NCBI GenBank assembly: GCA_900155495.1
Contig: FTLJ01000581.1
Coordinates: 1-30,832 of the forward strand
Reading direction: 5' to 3'
From: Porogramme epimiltina
Lineage: Eukaryota; Basidiomycota; Agaricomycetes; Polyporales; Polyporaceae
DNA length: 30,832 nucleotides
The translations under genes were made by a program, and so were the position numbers. Positions 1 to 9,022 of the stretch are shown here, one piece after another (positions within the stretch are counted from its first letter, which is position 1; every line of letters starts with the position of its first letter). The notes below the pieces were generated by a model. The model saw nothing but the letters and a program-made list of their open reading frames with translations, was not told where the DNA came from and made no database searches.

Positions 1-52
1 ATTTCCCCCCCCCCTCCTCCCCCTCCCCCTCCCCCCCCCCCCCCCCCCCCCC
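1..52. repeat. Poly-C / C-rich homopolymer tract
   Basis: The window opens with about 50 nearly uninterrupted cytosines broken only by a few T residues. It could be a real polypyrimidine microsatellite or a low-quality contig edge. Nothing coding is visible in it. Confidence 0.85.
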
Positions 53-2674
53 TTCCACGCCACGCCTCGCGCCGCGGACGGCCGGATGCTATACACGGGG
101 AGCTTACTATCTCTGACCCGAACGGGTAGGACTGGCGGCGCGCTGCGGGCTGCCCTTTCGCATGCTCCGTGCGCAGAAGCTGTTTGGGAGCGGCGTGCAT
201 CATAGCGCTCTCTTGCGCTGTGGCGGATCTCCCTCCCCCGATCCCCTCCCCCGCTATCCATAATCCACGGCGCGAGGGCGTGCGCGCGCGTTCGAAGGGG
301 TTGGAATGAGGGGCTTCTCCCAGCGCGCTGACGCATTAATGACGCGCTTCGCGCTGTGCGCCGTCGCGCACCGCGGAGAACGCGATCGAGGTAGAAGCGA
401 CAACCAATTTCGATTTCCGTATCATATCAGGAGCGGCAACATAAGGGGGATACAATAGGGGCGAGGGCGCGGCGCAGGGGGTGGGGCGAAAGTAAGCACA
501 GTACAGTAAATTACGAACAGCAGCGTGGCGGCGAGGTAAGTAGCGCGGGGAAGGTGTGGCGGAGGCGAATGCAAATAGTAATGGTACAGTGTATGCGAAC
601 GCGAGAGCTGGTGCGGACGGGTGCGGGAAGTGTACGCGGCGCGTCGACGGTAGGGGTGGGCGAGCGAAAATCTATGCATCTAGGAACGGCCGAGCTGGAC
701 GCAGACGGGACAAAACGCATCGATGACGGGGTCTGGCAAGTCATATGTTCAGCAGCTGATCGCGTCACGCACGAGCCGCGGAGAAAACGGACGCACTGTA
801 CTGCTCGGGGAACTGGCGGCTGATAAGGGGGTGTGCGCAGGAAAAAAAGGAAGCGGCGCGCGGTGAGCGAGCGGTGCGCACGCGAGACGCGCACGCGCGC
901 GCGCGTATACACACGCCCAGGGCCTCGGCGTGCTCGCGCGCGCGCGCGCGCGGCCCAGGACGAGAAGGCGGACTTACTACTGCCAGCAAGTCTCCGTGCA
1001 GCGGGGCGGGACGCAGTTCCTGGGATGCGACGTGCTGAACTTGCAGTAGCGATCGTCGCATTGAATCTAAGCGCCAGCGGCACGACTGAATTGAGATCTA
1101 CAGGCAACTAGGCAGCAGGGCCGCGCACCATCTCGTCGGGCTGGACATACGGCGTTAGGGACGGTGGCAGACGGGGAAGGCGAGAACGTCGGGCGGACGC
1201 ACCAGGTCGACGTAATGTCCACAGCGCCTGTAGTTGTTGCGAACGCTGTGTGGCGGAGCGCGGGCGCGGGTCAGCGACCGCGGGCCGCCGGGGCAGTGTT
1301 CGAAGGGCATACGCACCGACGCCAATGACACATGTCTATATAGGAGAGAGGAGAGAGAGGAGGCTATGTACAGAGGAGGCGAGGGAGGAGTTGTGGTTGT
1401 GGAGGACGGAAGGGTGGAGGGCGTTTTATAGGGAGGACAAAAGATCCGGCGTGGTTTGCAGGAGGTTGGAAGATATTCCCTATAACGAGAGAGACGACGA
1501 TAACATCAGCGTATCGGGCCGCTCCGTAAGAGATTGCGGAATGGACCTCCATGGTGGGACGTATCAAGATGAGATGAGCTCGTCTGTCGGAGTAGACGAA
1601 TGGACATGAGGACGCGACGCGGGGAGGGCAGGCGAATGGCGCGGGCCACAAAGCAAGTGGCGATCGGTCGCTTTCGATGGAAAAAAGATGAGGGCAGGAG
1701 GGGTATGTTTTGCCCGAGGCACTTTAAAGCTAAAATGTTAATCGAATACAGAACTTGGATTTGGGCGAAAACGCGGGCGACGGGAGGAACTGGTGCGGAA
1801 GCGCCTCGGCGCTGATGGGGGGCGATAGGTGGTGGCGGGGGGCAGGTGGACGAGGGCGGGCTTCGTTCGGGCTGCCTCGCGACAGGAACTGCTAGTTCGC
1901 TGCGGCGGCGTAAAGGGCAAGCAAGGCCCGCGCCCGAAGGTCTCCGTTCGGGGCCAAAAGCAAGCAATCAGAAGATCTGGCTCTCAAGAGAAGCCGAGCG
2001 GCTCATCGCAGTCGCGGGCTCGCGCCAGATAGAAGGGGAGATCGCACGCAACGAGCGAGGGCGCGTCAACCTGTGATTCGCCGTCGAGCTGAGGACGCCG
2101 ATGCAGGAACGCGGCCGGGGGAGGGGGGGAGGAGAGGGCGAGAGGCGATCAAGATGCATATGCTATCGATGCGGCGAGGGCGAGCAGCGGACACGCTCGG
2201 GTGGGCGACGCAACTGAGGCACGGTGGGCTGCTCATTGGACGGCGCGGGGCGCGGCGGCGGCAGGGGGAGGGCGCAGAGGGGGTGAGCCTTTAGCAGAGG
2301 CTTTAGCAGCGGCTCGTGTGTCGCGGGGCCGGACGGACGAGCCCTCCCCCGGCGCGCCCGCCGCCAGGGGTGGGTGCGAGGCGCGAGGCGCGGCGGCGAG
2401 GGAGAAGCCCAGTCGAAGCCCCGGCGGCTGGCGCTGGCGGCGTGGCGGGGGAGGCGCCCGCTGGCCCCCGGCGTCGTCTGGCTGGCAGCTGCCCACGACC
2501 ACCACGGCCGCAACGCCGACGGCCGGCGCACCCCTTGCGACCCTGGCGGCCGGGTGTGATCGAGCACGTGGGCGGAGAAATACTCGCATTCGTCGCTACC
2601 TATGATTGCGTTTTTTTAAGTTTATCGAACCGTGCAAACCTTATCCTAGATCTCGTCCCTCCGTCGGAAACACA
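53..2674. other. Long gene-free region, GC-rich
   Basis: No reading frame here looks like a protein. The open frames on both strands are rich in Arg, Ala, Pro and Gly, overlap one another, and match no family I recognise, as expected from GC-rich DNA with few stop codons. The stretch from about 1340 to 2300 is strongly purine-biased on the plus strand, so pyrimidine-rich on the minus strand, as often seen in fungal promoters and leaders. A TATATA hexamer lies at 1337-1342. It may be the upstream region of a gene beyond the left edge, but that is inference. The last part, 2600-2674, is the 3' flank of the eIF2B alpha gene. Confidence 0.5.
887..952. repeat. Alternating purine-pyrimidine (CG/CA) tracts
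   Basis: Two blocks of strictly alternating bases lie close together. A CG/CA/TA block covers about 887-914, and a pure run of nine CG dinucleotides covers 935-952. Such alternation is the classic sequence for left-handed Z-DNA and is prone to slippage. No gene is associated with it. Confidence 0.7.
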
Positions 2675-4156
2675 TCACCCGGCGAACATCCCAACCAGAT
2701 ACTGGCTCACGCCCTCTGGCGTCAGTATCCCAACGTCCGAGAACACCAGCGAGATGAGGTCCGGCCTGTCCCCGCCCCAGACATGTCAGCCATGTCAGCC
2801 CGTTCATGTCCACGGATCTCCACAGCCCTGCTCACCGTGTGTAGTCCACCCCCGGGTTCTTCGTTATCTGCTCCTGCGACATTGCCCGTTCCGCGCGCGA
2901 CGCTGAAGATCCCGCTCCGGCTTGACTTTCTCTCGCCCCTTCCACCGCACCACCCCCGGCCACGCTGCTTGCACCGCCTGACTGCCCCGTCGGAGTTGGG
3001 AACGATAGGATGCTCGGGTTGTGCGTCGGGAGATCGTACTGCGATAGCGGGAACAGGCGGTGGAATTTGTAGCTGTGGACCCCGTCCGGAATGTCAGCCA
3101 CCGGTCACCCCAGCCCCGAGGCACCGCTTAGGAGCACATACCTTTCTGCCAATGCGTAAAACGGCTTATTTGACGCCTTAGCAATAATCGCCATTTGGCT
3201 GCTACCGACGTAATTGATCAAACCACCGCTCTCTACGACCGCCTCGGATCCAACAAGGGCGAAGTCCACCCTATCCATGACGTATGCAACGGCGGAGTCC
3301 AACACGACCGTGCAAGGGATGCCGGCAGCCGTCAGCTTCTCATATGTGGTCAGCCTGGAAAAAGGGTGGGGGGAAACAGTTCATCAATATTCCGCTTGAC
3401 CGGAAAGAAACTGCCTAGAAGTTACCCCAGTCCCTTGGGTCGCGATTCGGTCACATAGACGGATATGCGTTTCGTCTTGTGTGCATGGAGCAGCGCCTTG
3501 AGCACCACGCGCGAGTAAGAGTGGGTGAGGATCTGCCCACATCGGCTGATAAGCATCAGCGCATGGTTCGCTGGGGCGGTAAACGTACGACGGCGTCGTC
3601 CTTGATGAAGCCAAGGGCCAACTCGGCAATTTTATCGCGGAAGGATATCGCCTCCCGCGCGTACTTTCGGCCTTGCTGCTCTAGCTCCTTTTTCAGTTCC
3701 GCAAAGTTCTTGTGCGGTCGGCGTCAGCATCGATGGGCGACGATACGGGCTATCGGTGGTGCTCGTACTCACGTCGGACTCGTGCGGGAACAAGGTGACG
3801 AATGCGATGAAAAGTTCACAGCCGGCATTGAGGCTGATCGGGTTCCGAGAGCGTCTCTTGAGTTCTTCCGCGCCGTCGTTCAGAGCTTGCACGAGCTCGA
3901 ACATGGTTCCGGCTTCAGACTGTCCTCATTGACACTGGGCGGTCGGTCCGAATGCGCGGTGAGTACGTACCATTCGACATTACAATCGCCTCCGCCAATG
4001 CCAGAATGGCTGCCAACGGCGGAGATATCTTGATAGGAACATCAGCCTACAGGCGCATGACGTGCACCGAAGTTAGGTGCGCACTTCTTCATCCAGTAGA
4101 AATTGCTGGAAAGTGGCATAGATGTCGAAATCCCCTTTCTGTGCGGCTTCAGACAT
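2675..4156 (-). CDS. GCN3: Translation initiation factor eIF2B subunit alpha (Gcn3-like)
   Basis: Regulatory subunit of the cytosolic eIF2B complex, which exchanges GDP for GTP on eIF2; in the family the alpha subunit helps sense phosphorylated eIF2. Eight exons on the minus strand (4085-4156, 3971-4046, 3773-3912, 3589-3708, 3426-3532, 3142-3354, 2836-3072, 2675-2765) splice to 351 residues in one frame. Family landmarks are clear: NPISLNAGCELF near residue 75, the Rossmann-like [52 protein letters not shown] near 235-258, and GILTPEGVSQYLVGMF at the C-terminus. It is longer than the human and yeast proteins (about 305 residues), mainly through a Gly/Ala/Ser-rich insertion at about 271-306. 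The ATG at 4156 begins MSEAAQKGDFDIY, similar to the yeast start. Intron 1 is only 38 nt; the other introns are 56-71 nt. Confidence 0.95.
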
Positions 4157-6427
4157 GATGGAGCGGTGGGTTAGCCGCAGGAGTCACAACAAGGGGTGAG
4201 AGGGGCTAGATAGAGCCGAAAATGTGGTGTTTGGGGATGTGTTGTGGGCGCACAAGCGATGGATGGAGAAAGGAGCAAGCAGGACAGGCGAAGCAGGCAA
4301 AATCGGCGGCAGTGACTCGGCTCTCACGTGCTGTGCGCGACTTGACGCGGTCATGTGACGGGCCCATTGAGTTTGAGGGAATCTCGATCGATCGTGCCTC
4401 GCTTGTGGCACTCCGCGTCGAACTTGAATTACCCTAGGCTCGGGGTCGCGGCGAAGGAGCGGAATGCGAGCGTGTAATACCGGACTTCTCGCTCAATTGC
4501 GCGTTTCTCGTTCCGCTCATCTTCTGCCTTGCGGTTGCTCTATTGAGCTCACACAGTGCCTGCGTCAGAGAGTGGCACCGACCCGGACGTCTACGTCTCC
4601 GCTGAGACAGTTTGGAGACAGGGACAGATTTTACAAGGGCTCAATTCCGTTTCCGTTTTACTCGGAATGTCTTGTACGCCGTCGTTTGAGCAGCAATGAC
4701 GGCGACCTTGCCTGACAGGTTACGAGATCATGTGCGCGGGGGCGCGGGTTATCCCGAGGGTGGTGTGTTTCCAGCCAGGAACGGCTTGGTTCGTGCCATC
4801 TCCCAACCGCAAACCCTGCATCGGGAGTGAGATTGCCAAGGTCTCCATTTACGCACCACTAATTATATTGTCTCGCAGGGTGCCCGCGCACAACTCCGCT
4901 TTGATTCCATGCATGATAGAATGATTAGAACCACTCTAACGTAAACAGCGCGAACGCTGTCTATCACGGCGCTGACGGCGTCAGCAATTTTTGTGAGCTA
5001 AGACCGTTTTCCATCCCTGAAACATATTTATTGGATGACATGGCGACATATGTGCAGGTTGCGCGCACCTCGGAGTGGGCCTGGTGTGGAACAAGACGGC
5101 GGACAAAGTTCTGGCTCTGGGTTGGAGGCTAGAAGACAGAAACTATCTGCCTGCGGCGGGGATGTTCCGGAGATGTCCAGGCTTGGTGCGGTGAGTGCCA
5201 CTCGGGCTGCAAGCGAAGGAGCCGGGGCGACTGGCATCGGACTGGAACGTCCACGTCGCAGAGAGAACTAAGCGAGAAGATGGAGGAGGCCGATGATGAC
5301 GTTGTTGTATCTTGTGGTTTACCCAGGGCGGGCGACCCTTTGTTACCCGCGCGCAGCCCATCGCAGGCCGCGCATGGACAAGGAGACGGCGCAATCGGTC
5401 GCCAGGAGAGGGTGTCTGGACGGCGCTCTGGACGCGGGGCTCGCGAGGGCGGCCGCGGAGCCGTCTTGGCCCACATCGAGCCCAATATTCTGACCCTTCA
5501 CCGCTTTAGGGTCGGCCCCGGGTGCAGTGTTCCCTGCGCCTGCCCGCCACCAAGGGCACGCACCATGCCCACTCCATCCCTGTGCGGCGTGGCGTGCGGG
5601 AGGGGCACTCCGGCGCGCCCGCAGATAGTGTATCACGCTCCCTGTCCCTAGCATGCGAGCTGGACAGCACTGGACACTCCGGTGGCGAGCGAGGCGGACA
5701 CCGCGCGTCGGCGGGGAGATAGCCGCCCGGGCGGGATATTAGCGTGAGTCGCGGGCCTGGAGAGCGCGCGGCGGTCTCCCAGGGCCGCCGTCTCCATCGC
5801 GCTTGCCCCGGCCCCGGCTTTTGCCAGGAAGGGGCTCTAGATGCGGCAGCCGCGGCTGCAGAAACGGCCACCCGCGGACGAAAGGCTGTCGGCGCACTCG
5901 GCGGCGGACCACTGAGCCTGGGAGCCCGCGGGATTTGGGGCGAAAGTGGGAGGGACGCTGTCCAAAAACGCAGGCTTTTGCTCATCGAAACACGTTTCGC
6001 GTCTTTGCCGCGTCGGAATGTCGCCCAAACCCGTTGGGGGCCGCTCTCCGTGGCGATCGCCAGGTCCAATTTCAGTTGCCTCGGCGCAACGCCCGCCCTT
6101 CAAAAGCCCCGACGCGACGTTATGTTTTCCCCTCCCCATCTCCCTCCGACATACGCTTCCCCCTTCCCGCCTCCTATCTGGCTGTGCTTCAACGTGTTTG
6201 TCGTTCGGGCGCGCGGCTTTTTTGATCCACACTCGTAACTGCTGGAGGCAGGCAGGCTTCGTCGTCGCTCGTCATTTCGGGGTGAGCATCTTCCGCTTAT
6301 ATGTCGCGCGACGACTCTACAGTCCTCTTCCCCAATGTACACAGTCCACGTCCCCCGTCGTCCGCCCCCATTCCGTGTCCCCCGCGACATCCTCCGCCGC
6401 CCGTACCCTCAAAAGCGACTTCCTATA
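4157..6427. other. Intergenic region between eIF2B alpha and the orphan ORF
   Basis: About 2.3 kb without a convincing gene. The right end of the eIF2B alpha promoter begins at 4157. Positions 5280-6240 are GC-rich, and the open frames there on both strands are low-complexity shadows. Positions 6100-6427 are pyrimidine-rich on the plus strand, fitting a promoter or leader for the ORF that starts at 6428. A short perfect inverted repeat sits at 4971-4985. I see no RNA gene or transposon signature. Confidence 0.5.
4971..4985. repeat. Inverted repeat GCTGACG-g-CGTCAGC
   Basis: Seven-base arms match perfectly around a single central G, giving a TGACG/CGTCA dyad. Half-sites of this type are bound by bZIP (ATF/CREB-like) factors, although the usual spacing is 8 bp without an extra central base. 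It lies about 0.8 kb upstream of the eIF2B alpha start. A regulatory role is speculation. Confidence 0.4.
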
Positions 6428-7045
6428 ATGTCGAGCCCGCCGCCACAGCTCTTTTTCAGCAACGAGGTGTCCTCCATGGACGAATGGGCCCGGAGAACCG
6501 GCATCCCGCTCACAACCGCGGACGCCCTTGGCACCAACTATGCGCGGGCGCGACGCTGGCTGCTTTCAATCCGGGCGCAGCTGGTCGAGCAGCACGGTTG
6601 GCGGGACGTGGCCCCCTTGGACTCCCGGCTCCTCTTTGACATTGAGTGCTCGTCGCCGTACCGGTCCTCGAGGGGCCTTCCCCGGAGTCCCAACATGCGC
6701 CTGCAAATCCCTGTCAACGCCTCGTCGTTCTTCTCCCGCGAACGACGCGTGCAGTGGGAGATGGTGTTCCACTCTGCAGCCTTCCCTGGCCTGCGGCACA
6801 CCGTCCCGGCAATCGCGGACCTCCTCCACCTCCTCCAGTGCCTGCTCACCGGGATGGTCGTGCTCATCAAGGAGGAGCAGGTGTCCGGTGAGGGCACGTA
6901 CCGGACCATCCGCGGATTGCCGCCTGTCGAGTGGGTGACGGGGCACGAAGCCGCGCTCGTTGACATCTTCGGGGCTTCCCACTACCGCCAGCTCTTCCGC
7001 GCGGCGAGCGACAACCGTGTCGCGTTCAAGCTCGAGCGGGCATGA
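6428..7045 (+). CDS. Hypothetical protein, intronless orphan ORF
   Basis: A single open frame of 205 residues starting MSSPPPQLFF and ending in FKLERA. I do not recognise a family. The composition is protein-like rather than low-complexity: a mix of aliphatic and aromatic residues, two Cys (C75 in DIECSSPYRSS and one in LLQCLLTG), amphipathic stretches such as VPAIADLLHLLQCLLTG, and a Trp-rich N-terminal half (DEWARRTG, RRWLLSIR, EQHGWRD). There is no signal peptide and no clear transmembrane helix, so a cytosolic or nuclear protein is likely. An in-frame ATG at 6335 would add 31 Arg/Pro-rich residues; I prefer 6428 because the extension looks like leader sequence. The flanks are CT-rich on the coding strand, as expected of a fungal promoter. 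Lack of introns is unusual for this window. It may be lineage-specific. Confidence 0.6.
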   Translation: MSSPPPQLFFSNEVSSMDEWARRTGIPLTTADALGTNYARARRWLLSIRAQLVEQHGWRDVAPLDSRLLFDIECSSPYRSSRGLPRSPNMRLQIPVNASSFFSRERRVQWEMVFHSAAFPGLRHTVPAIADLLHLLQCLLTGMVVLIKEEQVSGEGTYRTIRGLPPVEWVTGHEAALVDIFGASHYRQLFRAASDNRVAFKLERA

Positions 7046-9022
7046 GGCCCTCCCACGCGTTCCCAGCAGCCCCATCCCCGCTCGCCCGCCCTTTCCGCGC
7101 CGCGCGCGTGCCCTTTGTCGCTCAAAAGCCCCCCGCCACGAGCCGGCGGGTCCGCCCACGGACTCCGCGCTGGGCCCGCGCCGCCCCCCCCGTCGGACTC
7201 TTTATCTTATTCGATTCCTATTTCCCGACATGGTACTCGTGTTTAATGTCTGGTACACTCTTAATTCCGCCCTTGTGCTTCGCTGCTCGCTGCTGCTCTA
7301 TATTGTTCATGTCCACGCCACTCGTCCCACGCCATTTATCCCCGCTATCAGTTAGAATACGGCCCTTTCTAGTCGCAAAATAGGCTACGGTCCACTTGCT
7401 ACGCGTTTGTCGCCCTTGCTGTTTGGTCCCCTCACACGTTTTCCACCTCGCACTGTCCACTTCATCATGCACATACGTTATGTATTCCCAGCATCTCACA
7501 CATCATGCATCATAGCTAGGCCATACAGTATAATCCCTAATAGCGCAGAGTCTCCCCATTGTACGCTTCATTCGCTGCTGTTCATAGTTCACAACAAAAC
7601 GTCGAGCGTTTTCGCCCCGCGGTGGCGGTTTATGGTCATTCTTGTGGCGTAGTGAGAGAAGAAGTGCAAGAAGCCCGATATGAATTTGATTGCCTCTCAT
7701 GATTCCGTAATGCATACACACAGTCATTCTGTCAGCAGCGTCTGCGGGGTTCTACATTGTCATGCACTACGGTAACGCTCCGCCACCACGATTGGTCGAC
7801 GGAAATGGCTAATTGCTTACCGGGATCGAGCACATCTATGGAAGGCCGATCGACCCAGATAGGCATGCAGAGACTCGTGTATCGCAACCACAAGACGCAA
7901 CATTGCGTTGAGGCGAGGATCGTGTATGGCGATAGCGCTCCTATACCTAGACAGGCGAGCTCAGCGTTCCTAACGGGACACGACTGGGCACAGGGCGAGG
8001 GAATGAACGCACGTAAGACATGAGGCTGGAGGGCCATGACCATGGGGGTCAGACGAGCTTTCCAGCGGACGATGATTCAGATGTATGCCGAATGCCGCTC
8101 CCGGGCGGCATGCACTGCGGGGAATATGGGCTGCAAGAAGCCCGGTGACGACACAGCAAGGATCCGCACCCCGCACGTGGGGTTGCGGGGGGCCACATCG
8201 CCGTTGGGTGGGAGGTCGCGCCTACGGCCGAGTCGACCTGTGGGGAGCGATTGAACGGGGTAGAACGGTTCCGGCGCACCGGAGAGTGTGCGCGCAAAGG
8301 CTACTGTAGCGCATACGTTAGCGGTCACAAGAGCAAACAACGCGTCGGGAACCAGTTTGGCACTCACTAGGCTCGACCTAGACCCCGGGGAGGGGGGGCG
8401 ACCCTTCGGGGAAGCCTGCGAGATCTGCGTAGGAAGCTGCACGGCAGAGCGTGGAACGTGGTTCGGGCCTCCGCAAATCTTATCTGGGGTTATACAGATT
8501 GGAGCCGCCATCGATGTGCCGCGGTAGCATTGCTAAGAAACCGAGGGTGCAAGTCCGAAAGTGCGAGGGACGATACTGGCCCCGCAGGTCGTGAGCTTTG
8601 CCTGGAATCATGGGAGAGAACTTGATGAGATTTGTCAGGTGTCGCAGTGGCCGGCAGTAGAGAAATAGTTGCCAAGGAAATCAGAAGGAATCTCGTCTCA
8701 GTCCGCGAGACAACGCGTGAGAGGAAAGTGGAAGAAAGAGCGAGCACAGAGTGGCTAGCAGCAAGAGGGTCGGCTACAAATTCGATCATCATGATGTCGT
8801 TGAGGCCATAACAGGACAGTCCTTCTTTGAGATTACACCTCGATAGCCGGATGACTATCGGAGTTGGACCTGAACTATTATCTGTGGTATTTCTGAGTTC
8901 GAAAGTGATGACGAAAGCACGAAGCGCCCGTTGGCGGCGCGTGCCGCGTTCAGAATCGGACTCGCGATTCTGAACACTGACCGCGCCGTTACTCTCTCGA
9001 TCACTCTACCCTCGGTCTCGTC
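7046..9022. other. Intergenic region upstream of the XMAP215 homologue
   Basis: Nearly 2 kb with no supportable gene. Positions 7046-7500 are pyrimidine-rich and AT-richer, and probably hold the 3' end of the orphan ORF. The frames at 7732-8043 and 8077-8511 on the minus strand are open but have no recognisable motif, and no splice pattern extends them. The last 100 bases form the likely leader of the XMAP215 gene and contain a hairpin at 8948-8975. Confidence 0.5.
8948..8975 (+). repeat. Perfect 10-bp hairpin just upstream of the XMAP215 start
   Basis: GTTCAGAATC at 8948-8957 pairs exactly with GATTCTGAAC at 8966-8975 across an 8-base loop. It ends 47 bases before the ATG at 9023, so if the leader is transcribed this would be a stem-loop in the 5' untranslated region. 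It could equally be a palindromic protein-binding site. Confidence 0.55.

Noticed and set aside
511..1107. Long minus-strand open frame of 198 codons
   Set aside because: Arg/Ala/Ser-rich low complexity that overlaps open frames in other phases; its content follows the alternating CG tracts. No motif or splice logic supports it.
2163..2605. Overlapping open frames on both strands (over 110 codons each)
   Set aside because: Pro/Arg/Gly/Ala composition on both strands at once is the signature of GC-rich DNA with few stops, not of a gene.
5506..6238. Several open frames of 130-190 codons on both strands
   Set aside because: Low-complexity, mutually overlapping and without family resemblance; probably promoter or spacer DNA.
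7732..8511. Possible minus-strand two-exon gene
   Set aside because: The two frames are not joined by convincing splice sites, and the peptides show no domain or conserved motif.
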